From assembly GCA_018812925.1 (NCBI GenBank), contig JAHJCU010000004.1:529441-593440 (forward strand): 64,000 nt of DNA, given 5' to 3'. Shown here in pieces: positions 1-7,770 of this stretch. The number at the start of each line of letters is the position of its first letter. Position 1 is the first letter of the stretch. The notes under the pieces are model-generated. The model ran no database searches and was not told the origin of the DNA. It saw nothing but the letters and a program-made list of their open reading frames with translations. Made by a program: the position numbers and the translations under genes. This DNA is from Candidatus Omnitrophota bacterium (lineage in GTDB: Bacteria > CAIJMQ01).

Positions 1-7
1 AAGTCAA

Positions 8-111
8 GACCCGTTAGAGATTTAAAAAACTTCCAAGTGTTCATTAACCAGATAAACAGCTATCATATTCTAAACTACTTAAACTCGATTTATTAAATCT
101 CTATACGGGTC
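8..111. repeat. Long-armed inverted repeat at window start
   Basis: Positions 8-24 and 94-111 are inverted copies of a 17-base arm (GACCCGTTAGAGATTTA against TAAATCTCTATACGGGTC, one extra base in the second arm), with about 70 bases between them. The right arm ends five bases before the trpS stop codon. The arm start resembles the closing stem of other palindromic elements in this window (CCCGTTA... at 55.5 and 60.5 kb). There is no T-tract, so a simple terminator is unlikely. Confidence 0.6.
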
Positions 112-115
112 AAGC

Positions 116-1114
116 CTAATAATAATCCAATCCCATTGCTTTTTTAACAAGGCGTAATGTCTCTTTGGCTTCCGTTTTAGTTTTTTTAGCCCCTTTATTT
201 AATATTTCTTCTACAAGCCCCGAATTGTTTTCAAACTGATTCCTTTTTTCTCTTATCGGAGCCAAAAATTCTTTTAAGGCGTTGTTCAATTTTTGTTTCA
301 CTTCAACGTCCCCTACAGTACCTTTTTTATATCTTTCTTTTAATTCCTCGACTTCTTTTTTATTTTTATTGAAAACATCGTGATATGTAAATACGGGATT
401 TCCTTTTACGTGTCCCGGGTCTGTTGGATGAATTCTTGTAGGGTCGGTATACATTTTCATAACTTTTGTTTTTACTGTTTCAGGAGAATCGGAAAGATAT
501 ATACAATTATTCAATGATTTGCTCATTTTTGCTTTACCGTCTGTTCCCACCAATGTAGCGACGTCTCCTATTAACGCTTTCGTTTCGGGGAACACTTCTC
601 CATATAAACCGTTAAATCTTCTGGCAATTTCTCTTGTAAGCTCCACGTGGGATTCTTGATCTTTGCCTACGGGGACGAGATTTGCTCTAACGACGAGAAT
701 ATCTGCGGCTTGTATAACGGGATATCCCAACAGACCATAAGAAGGATTTTCTATCTTCAAAGCTTTTATCATGTCTTTCAGAGTCGGTATTCTTTCTAAT
801 CTTGATATGCTTACCAACATCGACAAAAGTATCGCAAATTCTGAAATTTCCGGAATTTTGGATTGCACAAAAATTGTGGATTTTTCAGGGTCTATGCCTA
901 CTGAAAGATAGTCAAGAACTAAATCTTTTATATTTTGAGAAACTGTGCCTATACTTTGCGGGTCGGATTTTGTGGTGAGTGTATGCAAATCGGCAATTAT
1001 AAAGAAACATTCATATTCTTCCTGCAGTTTGACCCTGTTTCTTAAACTGCCGACATAATGTCCCAAATGCAGTTTGCCGGTAGGACGGTCGCCTGTAAGT
1101 ATTCTTTTTCGCAT
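116..1114 (-). CDS. trpS: Tryptophan--tRNA ligase
   Basis: Charges tRNA-Trp with tryptophan in the cytoplasm. The 332-residue protein has the class I signatures of TrpRS: the GKLHLGHYVGSL segment with the HIGH-type motif HLGH at residues 16-19, and KMSKS at residues 196-200 after GTDGKA. Length matches the usual 320-340 residues. The ATG start follows GAGAAGGAAT, a Shine-Dalgarno-like stretch, and a TTGCAA-16-TATAAT promoter lies upstream at 1145-1172. The gene is transcribed alone, divergently from the GspF-like gene. No truncation or missing motif is seen. Confidence 0.97.
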   Translation of the reverse strand: MRKRILTGDRPTGKLHLGHYVGSLRNRVKLQEEYECFFIIADLHTLTTKSDPQSIGTVSQNIKDLVLDYLSVGIDPEKSTIFVQSKIPEISEFAILLSMLVSISRLERIPTLKDMIKALKIENPSYGLLGYPVIQAADILVVRANLVPVGKDQESHVELTREIARRFNGLYGEVFPETKALIGDVATLVGTDGKAKMSKSLNNCIYLSDSPETVKTKVMKMYTDPTRIHPTDPGHVKGNPVFTYHDVFNKNKKEVEELKERYKKGTVGDVEVKQKLNNALKEFLAPIREKRNQFENNSGLVEEILNKGAKKTKTEAKETLRLVKKAMGLDYY

Positions 1115-1144
1115 ATTCCTTCTCGCCGAAAAGTTCGCGTTGGG

Positions 1145-1172
1145 ATTATATCAATATGAACTTATTTTGCAA
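1145..1172 (-). promoter_or_regulatory. Probable trpS promoter
   Basis: On the minus strand TTGCAA (1167-1172), a 16-base spacer, then TATAAT (1145-1150), about 30 bases upstream of the trpS start. The match to the sigma70 consensus is good. This is inference from sequence only. Confidence 0.55.
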
Positions 1173-1180
1173 GTAATCAT

Positions 1181-1208
1181 TTGCAAATAATTTAAAATAC
1201 TTTAATAT
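1181..1208 (+). promoter_or_regulatory. Possible promoter of GspF-like gene (near-leaderless)
   Basis: TTGCAA (1181-1186), 16 bases, TAATAT (1203-1208). The ATG of the next gene is at 1219, so transcription starting about 7 bases after the -10 box would leave almost no 5' leader. No Shine-Dalgarno sequence precedes that ATG. Confidence 0.35.
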
Positions 1209-1218
1209 AGGCTTTAAA

Positions 1219-2196
1219 ATGATAACTCAAAAGACATTATCTAATTTTTATCACGAGTTTGGTACGCTAATTCACGCAGGTGTAAACATCCTTCAGGTAT
1301 TGCGTTCTCTTTCAAATTCCACCTCGCATCCTCAATTAAAGAAGATAATTCGCAGCGTAACAGCAGAGATTGAAAAAGGTGCAACTCTGACCGATGCGAT
1401 GAAGGTTCATCCTAATGTTTTTTCTTCGCTACAGCTAAGAATTGTAAAAATAGGAGAAAAGTCAGGCAAATTAGACGCAAGCTTATTTAAAATTGGAGAT
1501 AATCTTGAACGCAACCACAAGATTCAGGCAAAATTGACAACAGGTTCCCTATATCCTGTTTTTTTAATTCACGCGGCGATTTTGATTCCTGCGGTTCCTA
1601 CACTTTTCTTGGACGGTTTTATGCCTTTTTTGAAAACAGTATCGGGAGCATTAATGTTCTTATACGGTTTTTTCTTTCTTATACTATTAATAGTAAAGAT
1701 TTCCAACAGAATTTATGTATTGAAAAGTTTTTCGCAGTATTTTTTTGGTTATATTCCTATCATAGGCCCGTTGATAAAAAGACTTGCTATCGCCCGTTTT
1801 ATGTGGAACTTAAGCGCGCTGCACAGTGCCGGAGAGAATATGGTAAGGGCGGTTAGCCTTGCGGCGGAAGGGTGCGGCAATATCCCTATCACAAATGCTG
1901 TTTTCAAAGTTTTACCCGACATAGAGCAAGGCGGAAGTTTAACATCAGCGTTTAGAAAGGTAAGATTTTTCCCTAGTCTTGTGATTGAAATGTTGTCCGC
2001 AGGTGAAGAGAGCGGGCAGATTGATGCTATGTTGGACAAAATAGCAGAGTACTATGAGGCGGAAAGTGATGAGATAATAAAAAGGATTATTATTATTCTG
2101 CCTATTTTAATCTACCTTGCGGTGGCGATATACATCGGGTCTATAATTATCAAATTTTATACGGGATATTTTAGCCAGATGGATGGTCTCTTCTAG
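1219..2196 (+). CDS. GspF/PilC-family inner-membrane assembly protein
   Basis: Resembles the polytopic inner-membrane platform protein of type II secretion and type IV pilus machines. Two T2SSF-type repeats are visible: one beginning FYHEFGTLIHAGVNILQVL near residue 10, the second beginning ARFMWNLSALHSAGENMV near residue 190. Each ends in the G(E/A)ESG(Q/K) motif (GEKSGKLD, GEESGQID). Hydrophobic segments follow each repeat (about residues 110-160 and 290-315). At 325 residues it is shorter than classical GspF (about 400) and lacks the usual N-terminal 60 residues. No GspE or pilin gene is adjacent, so the partner machine must be encoded elsewhere. It heads a plus-strand run with tsaB. Confidence 0.8.
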   Translation: MITQKTLSNFYHEFGTLIHAGVNILQVLRSLSNSTSHPQLKKIIRSVTAEIEKGATLTDAMKVHPNVFSSLQLRIVKIGEKSGKLDASLFKIGDNLERNHKIQAKLTTGSLYPVFLIHAAILIPAVPTLFLDGFMPFLKTVSGALMFLYGFFFLILLIVKISNRIYVLKSFSQYFFGYIPIIGPLIKRLAIARFMWNLSALHSAGENMVRAVSLAAEGCGNIPITNAVFKVLPDIEQGGSLTSAFRKVRFFPSLVIEMLSAGEESGQIDAMLDKIAEYYEAESDEIIKRIIIILPILIYLAVAIYIGSIIIKFYTGYFSQMDGLF

Positions 2197-2217
2197 AGCT
2201 TTTAATCAAAGCGGGGT

Positions 2218-2246
2218 TTGACATCGCGAACAATAGAAATTACAAT
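2218..2246 (+). promoter_or_regulatory. Probable tsaB promoter
   Basis: TTGACA (2218-2223), a 17-base spacer, TACAAT (2241-2246). It begins 22 bases past the GspF-like stop codon. The tsaB ATG is at 2259, giving a leader of only about 5 bases, and no Shine-Dalgarno sequence is present. Confidence 0.6.
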
Positions 2247-2258
2247 TCGCAACTTAAA

Positions 2259-2981
2259 ATGAAAATTAAAAATTTCTCTAAAAGTAAAAATTTATCTAAG
2301 ATTTTAGGAATTCAGACATCCACTTTTATATGGAGTGTTGCCCTAATAAACGAGGAAAAAATTCTCGGCGAATATACCTTTGATTCGTACGGACGGCTTT
2401 CCAAAATATTGGTTCCGTCAATTGACGAATTGTTAAGTAAAACGGGAATAAAAAAAGAAGAAATAGAAGGCATTGCTGTTGCTAAAGGCCCCGGTTTATT
2501 TACCGGAACTAGAATGGGCATGTCTGTTGCAAAAGGTTTATCTATCGGGTTGGATATTCCAGTAGTCGGCATATCCATATTAGATGCGCTTGCTTTTAAT
2601 CTGTCGTATTGTACCTACCCAATTTGCGCTTTAATATCGTCTCGGGGACAGGATGTATTTTCGGCGTTGTATAAAGTTTCTAATCGGGGGTTTAAAAAAA
2701 TAGAAAAAGAATCAGTTTTGGATATCCAAAAGCGGCTTAAAAAAATAAGGAAACCGACGATATTTATCGGCGAAGCCGCCATAAGATATAAAGTTCTAAT
2801 AAAGAAAAAATTAGGCAAATCGGCTATTTTTGCGCCTCTAGCTTTAAATTATATACGAGCTTCGGACATTGCTTTTCAGGCGCGTGGTAAAATGAGCAAA
2901 GCTGGGAAACTTTCTTCATTGAATTTAAAAGCGCAATATTTAAGACCCGGCGTTGACCCCATTAGAAGTCCTGCCAACTGA
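2259..2981 (+). CDS. tsaB: tRNA t6A biosynthesis protein TsaB
   Basis: Member of the ASKHA fold that acts with TsaD and TsaE to make N6-threonylcarbamoyladenosine at position 37 of ANN-decoding tRNAs. The N-terminal ILGIQTSTFIWSVAL corresponds to the LAIDTST strand. The GPGLFTGTRMGMSVAKGL segment (about residues 77-94) is the family signature (GPGSFTGLRIG). At 240 residues the length is normal. The last residues (IRSPAN) and the stop codon lie inside a palindromic repeat at 2956-3026, so the C-terminus has been replaced or extended by repeat DNA. The partner-pathway gene tsaC lies at 44.5 kb. Confidence 0.92.
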   Translation: MKIKNFSKSKNLSKILGIQTSTFIWSVALINEEKILGEYTFDSYGRLSKILVPSIDELLSKTGIKKEEIEGIAVAKGPGLFTGTRMGMSVAKGLSIGLDIPVVGISILDALAFNLSYCTYPICALISSRGQDVFSALYKVSNRGFKKIEKESVLDIQKRLKKIRKPTIFIGEAAIRYKVLIKKKLGKSAIFAPLALNYIRASDIAFQARGKMSKAGKLSSLNLKAQYLRPGVDPIRSPAN

Positions 2982-3026
2982 TATAATGGCAGGCAGTCGC
3001 CTTTGGCGACTTACTTCTAAAGGGGT
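2956..3026. repeat. Three-way structured palindrome, copy A
   Basis: Outer stem ACCCC-A-TTAGAAGT (2956-2969) pairs with ACTTCTAA-A-GGGGT (3013-3026). Inside are two hairpins: CCTGCCA (2970-2976) with TGGCAGG (2987-2993), and AGTCGCC-TTT-GGCGACT (2995-3011). The tsaB stop codon lies in the first hairpin loop. A second copy with the same closing stem and the same AGTCGCC hairpin lies in frame inside the FAD-oxidase gene at 60503-60556, in opposite orientation. Confidence 0.8.
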
Positions 3027-3049
3027 TAAATAAAAAAGAGAAAATAACA

Positions 3050-4258
3050 ATGAAAAAAAATGTATATACAGAATCGTTAAAACTGCATAAAAAATTAAAA
3101 GGCAAGCTGGAAATAATTTCTAAAGTGCCTCTTAAAACAAAAAAAGATTTATCTTTATTATATACACCCGGAGTTGCTAAACCTTCAGAAGACATTGCGA
3201 AAGATAAAGATAAATCCTATCTTTATACAGGCAGAGGTAATCTTGTAGCTGTTGTATCCGACGGCTCAGCGGTTCTTGGACTTGGCAATATCGGAGCCGA
3301 GGGCGCTATGCCGGTTATGGAAGGTAAATGTCTGCTTTTTAAAGAACTTGCGGGAGTGGATGCGTTCCCTATATGTTTGGATACGCAGGATGTTGATGAA
3401 ATATGCGAATGCATAAAACATCTTGAGCCGAGTTTTGGAGGTATAAACCTTGAAGACATTTCTTCCCCGCGTTGTTTCTTAATAGAAGAAAAATTAAAAA
3501 AGATACTTAGCATTCCCGTGTTTCATGATGATCAGCATGGCACAGCAGTTGTGGTGTTAGCCGCGTTAATTAACGCTTTAAAACTTACAAAAAGGAACCT
3601 TTCTCATGTAAAAGCTGTTATTAACGGCACAGGTGCCGCAGGCATAACAATAGCTAAACTTCTTTTGAACACAGGAGTTAAAGATATTCTAATGTGCGAT
3701 AGAAGCGGAATTATTTATAAGGGGCGAAAAGACAATATGAATTTTATAAAAGAAGAAATCGCAAAAATAACGAATAAAAAGAACCTAAAAGGCAGCTTAA
3801 AAGATGCATTTGTTTCAAGCAATTTGTTCATCGGTGTCTCAGCGCCCAATTGTGTCACCAGGCAAATGGTAAAAACAATGGAAAAAGACCCGATAATATT
3901 CGCGATGTCCAATCCTATCCCTGAAATTATGCCCGATGAAGCAAAGAAAGCAGGCGCAAGAATAATAGGTACAGGCAGGTCGGATTTTCCAAATCAGATT
4001 AACAATGTATTGGGCTTTCCCGGTATTTTTAAAGGCGCTTTTTCCGTTAGAGCAAGCGCAATAAACGAAGAAATGAAACTTGCGGCTTCATATGCAATAG
4101 CTTCACTTGTGCCCGCAAACAAATTAAGCGAAGATTATTTTATACCTTCGCCTCTTGATAAAAAAGTCTCCGCTAAAGTTGCAAAAGAAGTGGCAAAGGC
4201 GGCGATTAAATCTAAAGTTGCTCGCCTTTCGGCGAAGCAAGCGAGAATCAAAAAATGA
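3050..4258 (+). CDS. NAD(P)-dependent malic enzyme
   Basis: Oxidatively decarboxylates malate to pyruvate. The 402-residue protein matches the short bacterial form. The malic N-domain carries LLYTPGVA (about residue 40; catalytic Tyr), VMEGKCLLFKELAGVDAFP (catalytic Lys), NLEDISSPRCF (metal-binding Glu-Asp) and HDDQHGTA. The NAD-binding domain carries NGTGAAGITIAKLL. The C-terminal tail (VARLSAKQARIKK) is encoded by a small palindromic stretch around 4218-4245 that looks repeat-derived. The stop overlaps the ATG of the next gene by four bases (ATGA), so the two are probably co-translated. NAD versus NADP preference cannot be read. Confidence 0.93.
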   Translation: MKKNVYTESLKLHKKLKGKLEIISKVPLKTKKDLSLLYTPGVAKPSEDIAKDKDKSYLYTGRGNLVAVVSDGSAVLGLGNIGAEGAMPVMEGKCLLFKELAGVDAFPICLDTQDVDEICECIKHLEPSFGGINLEDISSPRCFLIEEKLKKILSIPVFHDDQHGTAVVVLAALINALKLTKRNLSHVKAVINGTGAAGITIAKLLLNTGVKDILMCDRSGIIYKGRKDNMNFIKEEIAKITNKKNLKGSLKDAFVSSNLFIGVSAPNCVTRQMVKTMEKDPIIFAMSNPIPEIMPDEAKKAGARIIGTGRSDFPNQINNVLGFPGIFKGAFSVRASAINEEMKLAASYAIASLVPANKLSEDYFIPSPLDKKVSAKVAKEVAKAAIKSKVARLSAKQARIKK

Positions 4259-5238
4259 TAAAAATAAAATCAAGACCGAAATTGAAAAAACCTATATTAA
4301 TCGCCGCTTGGCCCGGAATGGGCGGTGTTGCTTTCAAAGCAGTTTCATATCTTATGCAGAAATTACCCGTAAAAGAATTCGCTGAAATTCCTTCAACTAC
4401 TTATTCGCCGCCAACATCAATAAGCGCAAAAAACAATATAATCCAAGCGCCATATTTTCCCCAAAACAAATTTTATTATTACAAGGATGCGGCATTAAAA
4501 AACGACATAATCCTGTTTCTCGGCGAATCCCAACCCTCATCTTCCAAACAATATGAACTTGCCCAGGAAATAGTAGCATTCGCGAAAAAACTTAAAGTAG
4601 GATTGATATATACTCTTGCGGGAATGCTTATCTATGAAGAAAAAACAGACGGATTAAAAGTCTGGGGTGTTGCCACAGATTCCAAACTTATAGATAAACT
4701 GAAAACATACGAAGTAAAACCTATGAAAGCGGCATATATAAGCGGATTAAATGGTCTTCTTTTGGGTGTGGCAAAAGAAGCGGGAATTGCCGGCGCGTGT
4801 CTTCTTGCGGAACTGCCTTTTTATGCTTTGCAAATAGAATATACTCCGTCCTGTCTTGCCGCGCTTGATGTTTTATCTAAAATGTTTAATTTAAAAATCG
4901 ATATGAAACAGATGCAAGCTTCATCCGCCGAGGCAAAAAGACAGATAAAAAAACTTATAGACCATATAAGAGAAAATCTACTCGTTGAAGAAGGAGATGA
5001 AGAGCAAGGCGAAATGGAAGGGGAGGAAGAAGAGGACACTTCTAAAAAACTTGAAAAAGAACTGGGCATAAGTTCCGAAATCTCGCCCCAAGTAAAATAT
5101 AGAATAGAAAAACTATTTGACGTTTCCAAAAAAGACACTAAAAAAGCGTTGGAACTAAAAGCGCTTTTAGATAAATGGGAGCTTTTCAAACACTACGAAG
5201 ATAGATTTTTGGATTTGTTTAAGAAGGAAAATCAGTAG
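4255..5238 (+). CDS. PAC2-family protein
   Basis: Belongs to the PAC2 (proteasome-assembly-chaperone-2-like, ATP-grasp-associated) family found in archaea and many bacteria; its bacterial function is unknown. The N-terminus PILIAAWPGMGGVAFKAV and the IIFLGESQPSS / YTLAGM segments are typical. The C-terminal third (about residues 235-265) is a strongly acidic linker (EEGDEEQGEMEGEEEED) followed by a helical tail, longer than minimal PAC2 proteins. It is translationally coupled to malic enzyme by an ATGA overlap. Its last six codons and stop are duplicated 1.44 kb downstream at 6659-6679, on the far side of a toxin-antitoxin-like module. Confidence 0.85.
   Translation: MIKIKSRPKLKKPILIAAWPGMGGVAFKAVSYLMQKLPVKEFAEIPSTTYSPPTSISAKNNIIQAPYFPQNKFYYYKDAALKNDIILFLGESQPSSSKQYELAQEIVAFAKKLKVGLIYTLAGMLIYEEKTDGLKVWGVATDSKLIDKLKTYEVKPMKAAYISGLNGLLLGVAKEAGIAGACLLAELPFYALQIEYTPSCLAALDVLSKMFNLKIDMKQMQASSAEAKRQIKKLIDHIRENLLVEEGDEEQGEMEGEEEEDTSKKLEKELGISSEISPQVKYRIEKLFDVSKKDTKKALELKALLDKWELFKHYEDRFLDLFKKENQ
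5218..5238 (+). repeat. Direct repeat, left copy (3' end of PAC2 gene)
   Basis: The 21 bases TTTAAGAAGGAAAATCAGTAG, which encode the last six residues and stop of the PAC2 gene, recur exactly at 6659-6679. Between the copies lie the nucleotidyltransferase gene, its partner and their promoter. The arrangement looks like an attachment-site or target duplication. No recombinase gene is present between the copies. Confidence 0.75.
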
Positions 5239-5241
5239 GAG

Positions 5242-5919
5242 TTAGAAGGATTCCGAAACTTTTTGAGCCGCTTTTTGTAATTGGGGATTAGCCAAAGCTA
5301 AAACTTTCTTTTTGACCACTCTTGAGAAATATTCTTTCTCCGTCTTGTTTAATTTCTCTCCTCTAAGTTTCTTCAAAAATAACTCTTTCTGCTTGGGAGA
5401 AAAAACTTGCGACAAGGCATACTCAAGTCCTAATTCATCTTTAGCAGAAAGTAATTCGTTTAATGTTGTCTTTGATTGGCTAAAATAATAATTTTCAAAT
5501 GCGGTTTTTAATCGTTCTGCGGACATTTCACGACCGCCAACATTGAAGTTTCCGTTGTTCCGGAGTTTTTCTAAGAAATCAGAAAACTTATTTTTCTTAT
5601 CCTGTGAAAGCGATTTATAAAATTGAACAGCCCAAAAAAATTTCAAGTTAAAGCACCTATAAACCGCTAATGACATTAACATAAGCAAGTCAAAAGATGA
5701 TTTGTCGGAAGGATTGAAGAGATTGCGATTAACTTCATCATAATTAAATAATTCTTTTTCTGTGCTATTGGCTAATACAACAGGAAACCCTTCCCAAAGG
5801 CGAAGGTCTTGTGACTTCACCATATCAGCTAAAGTTAAATTTGCATTCTGGTTTTCTTCAACACCAAGCAAAGAAAAGCCCAACGCTCCAACTCTCTTTA
5901 AAAGTTCATCATTTCCCAT
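5242..5919 (-). CDS. Uncharacterised partner of nucleotidyltransferase
   Basis: A 225-residue, mostly helical, soluble protein without a recognised family. The sequence is rich in Lys, Leu and Asn with no signal peptide or membrane segment. It is the second gene of a two-gene operon: its start overlaps the end of the upstream nucleotidyltransferase gene by 11 bases. This coupling, and the operator-rich promoter upstream, suggest a toxin-antitoxin-like pair in which one protein neutralises the other. Which is which cannot be read. The gene stops three bases from the PAC2 stop, inside the region bounded by 21-bp direct repeats. Confidence 0.7.
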   Translation of the reverse strand: MGNDELLKRVGALGFSLLGVEENQNANLTLADMVKSQDLRLWEGFPVVLANSTEKELFNYDEVNRNLFNPSDKSSFDLLMLMSLAVYRCFNLKFFWAVQFYKSLSQDKKNKFSDFLEKLRNNGNFNVGGREMSAERLKTAFENYYFSQSKTTLNELLSAKDELGLEYALSQVFSPKQKELFLKKLRGEKLNKTEKEYFSRVVKKKVLALANPQLQKAAQKVSESF

Positions 5920-6499
5920 CGATTAACCCTTCTTTCTTAAACATATTTTTAAAATGCTCGAAATTTTTATTTACTTTATCTTCCGAAATATCAAAAGATG
6001 CTGTTTCTCTAAACCGTTTCTCCAAATATTTAAGGTCTATATCTTTCCTTTTGTTTTTTATCAAAAGCAAACAATCTTCTATGTCTATTGTGTCAGCTCT
6101 AAATATCTTGCTTATAATAATGTCATAGTAATTCAAAATTCCCAGATAAATTCTGCTAAACTCTTTTACAAGAATATGATTACCTTTTTCCAAAGGCGAT
6201 TCTAATAATTCCGTAGTATGTATGGCTTTTCCTCTGAATAAATCAAATATAAAACCATCATCTCTTTTCCATCCCCAGCCGCTAGCAGATTTGTAACCTA
6301 ACTGTTTCAAAGTGCTTGTAAGATAAGCGTGTTCATATACATTCGGCACGATAAGGTCAATATCCTTAGTAGACGGCTTGACGCCCAAAAGCGTAAGCGC
6401 AGTTCCGCCGCATGCAATTAGATGGACTTTCCTTTTTAGGAAACTATCCCAAACAGCAATCCTATCTAATAATCCCTGTTTATCTATTCTATATTCCAT
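5909..6499 (-). CDS. Nucleotidyltransferase-fold protein (AbiEii/DUF6036-like)
   Basis: A 196-residue protein of the polymerase-beta nucleotidyltransferase superfamily. The core signature GGTALTLLGVKPSTKDIDL (about residues 31-49) shows the GG..(x)..DxD pattern of AbiEii-type toxins and DUF6036 proteins. Later IYLGILNYYDIIISKI resembles the helical part of that family. Such proteins are commonly one half of toxin-antitoxin or abortive-infection pairs. It is the first gene of an operon with the 225-residue partner. The ATG lies directly at the edge of an ATACAA-N4-TTGTAT palindrome, consistent with autoregulation. The module is bounded by direct repeats of the PAC2 3' end, suggesting insertion. 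Confidence 0.75.
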   Translation of the reverse strand: MEYRIDKQGLLDRIAVWDSFLKRKVHLIACGGTALTLLGVKPSTKDIDLIVPNVYEHAYLTSTLKQLGYKSASGWGWKRDDGFIFDLFRGKAIHTTELLESPLEKGNHILVKEFSRIYLGILNYYDIIISKIFRADTIDIEDCLLLIKNKRKDIDLKYLEKRFRETASFDISEDKVNKNFEHFKNMFKKEGLIDGK

Positions 6500-6567
6500 A
6501 CAATTATTTGTATATATTCATACAATTTCTTGTATGCAATCATACAATATAGTTTATTTGTTGTCAA
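6498..6567 (-). promoter_or_regulatory. Promoter and palindromic operators of nucleotidyltransferase pair
   Basis: Minus-strand TTGACA (6562-6567), 17 bases, TATGAT (6539-6544) is a near-consensus promoter. Two palindromes of the same half-site follow: ATACAA-TTAT-TTGTAT (6498-6513) and CATACAA-TTTC-TTGTATG (6519-6536). A third half-site CATACAA overlaps the -10 box. The arrangement suggests self-repression by the encoded pair. Confidence 0.7.
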
Positions 6568-6658
6568 GAGCAGAAATTTACCTAATATATTGGTTTATTT
6601 TATGAATTTTGTTTGGTAAAGAAAGATAAAAAGCAGGTCAACCTCGCCGAAAACTGGT

Positions 6659-6679
6659 TTTAAGAAGGAAAATCAGTAG
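6659..6679 (+). repeat. Direct repeat, right copy of PAC2 3' end
   Basis: Exact copy of 5218-5238, outside any gene. Upstream and downstream flanks are not alike apart from a few bases, so the duplication is limited to this 21-base unit. Confidence 0.75.
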
Positions 6680-6696
6680 AGGTTATTAATTAACAG

Positions 6697-6963
6697 TTAT
6701 TTTGAGGTAAGGGAGCCAGCTGTTTGAAGGGCTATACCTACCGCTGTTATAAAAATACCAAAATAAAAAGAAATATCCGAAATTTTTCTTAGTGTTTCTT
6801 TTCTATTCCATTCAGCACTATTTTCTGGTGGAGCAAATATGCCAACACCCAAACTGGTTTTACCCATTACTTGTAAATTGTAGTAGTTAGAGAAAAATGC
6901 AAGCAGTAAACCAATAAATAGTAATATACTTCCTGTTAAAATTAACCGTTTAGATTTATTCAT
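6697..6963 (-). CDS. Small two-helix membrane protein
   Basis: An 88-residue protein with two predicted membrane helices, about residues 8-28 (LTGSILLFIGLLLAFFSNYY) and 64-84 (FYFGIFITAVGIALQTAG), separated by a polar loop with a PENSAEW segment. No family recognised. It is the last of three closely spaced minus-strand genes; 18 bases separate it from the 63-residue gene. The second helix may sit next to a charged Glu-rich turn outside the membrane. Confidence 0.6.
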   Translation of the reverse strand: MNKSKRLILTGSILLFIGLLLAFFSNYYNLQVMGKTSLGVGIFAPPENSAEWNRKETLRKISDISFYFGIFITAVGIALQTAGSLTSK

Positions 6964-6981
6964 GTTCTACTCTTCTCATTC

Positions 6982-7173
6982 TTACTCCATAACTTCTGGT
7001 TTCCACTCTATAATTGGCTTTTGTGCTTTCCACCTTGCTTCACCACTTAGTTCTGGCTTGTAATTCTGGTCAACCATTAATTCAAAAGCTCCTTTAGGGC
7101 AAACCATTACCCATAATCTTGGAAGAAATGGAGAAAAGATTCCAGTAACGTAATCTATAATACGAAGTATCAT
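6982..7173 (-). CDS. Small uncharacterised protein
   Basis: A 63-residue protein with a hydrophobic start (MILRIIDYVTGIFSPFLPRL) and a polar tail rich in Trp, Pro and Lys (WKAQKPIIEWKPEVME). No family recognised. It overlaps the preceding gene's stop by four bases (ATGA), a strong sign of translational coupling and hence that both are real. Confidence 0.5.
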   Translation of the reverse strand: MILRIIDYVTGIFSPFLPRLWVMVCPKGAFELMVDQNYKPELSGEARWKAQKPIIEWKPEVME

Positions 7174-7754
7174 CTTCCAAATGATAGGAATAGATACTTT
7201 GCATGTTTTTCATAATGCCTTTTGGTCCAAAAAATTATTACTTCTTCGTTTTGTTTTATTGTTCTTTCTTTGAAGGCTAACCATAAATGTAGAAAATCCA
7301 TTTTATGAGAAATAAATCCTGTTATTTTCTTGGGTGTTTTCCTACATTCTAAAGTAACAGATGCGTAAGGAATTGCTTTGGGAGCTATTACTCTCCCCCC
7401 TTTAATTGAACTTAATAACGGGCAAAAAGAAGTAACCCGGCAAGCTTCTCCATCAATCACGCTCCACTGACTATCTCTAAGGAAAGTAATCCCTGAATCA
7501 TCTTCAAAAACTATATCTGATACTCGTCCTTTCCCTATACGGAGTAGTTTTAGAATGAGAGGACAGTCGGTTGTTGCATTTATTAAACGGCTAATACTAT
7601 TGAGATAATTTGGTTCTTTTTCTACAAGCTTCCTATTTGCAGTTTCCTCAATTATTCCAAGTTTTTTCCCCTTATTGACAAAATCTGTAAAAAGGTCCAT
7701 CCGCACTTTATTTAAAACAACAGCATGAGCTCTTTCCCATCTATCATTTTTCAT
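7170..7754 (-). CDS. Uncharacterised 194-residue protein
   Basis: No family recognised. The protein is soluble, has an amphipathic N-terminal half, several Cys residues (CPLI, CRVTSFCPLL, LECRK) and no signal peptide. It opens a three-gene set with the 63- and 88-residue proteins, coupled to the former by an ATGA overlap. Upstream lie three consecutive CACGT palindromes that separate it from the AlkD-like gene. Confidence 0.6.
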   Translation of the reverse strand: MKNDRWERAHAVVLNKVRMDLFTDFVNKGKKLGIIEETANRKLVEKEPNYLNSISRLINATTDCPLILKLLRIGKGRVSDIVFEDDSGITFLRDSQWSVIDGEACRVTSFCPLLSSIKGGRVIAPKAIPYASVTLECRKTPKKITGFISHKMDFLHLWLAFKERTIKQNEEVIIFWTKRHYEKHAKYLFLSFGR

Positions 7755-7770
7755 ATTTTTTCCAGTCTAT

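Noticed and set aside
5218..6679. Insertion sequence or transposon carrying the nucleotidyltransferase pair
   Set aside because: No transposase, integrase or terminal inverted repeats; only the 21-bp direct repeats are visible, so it is reported as a duplication-bounded module.
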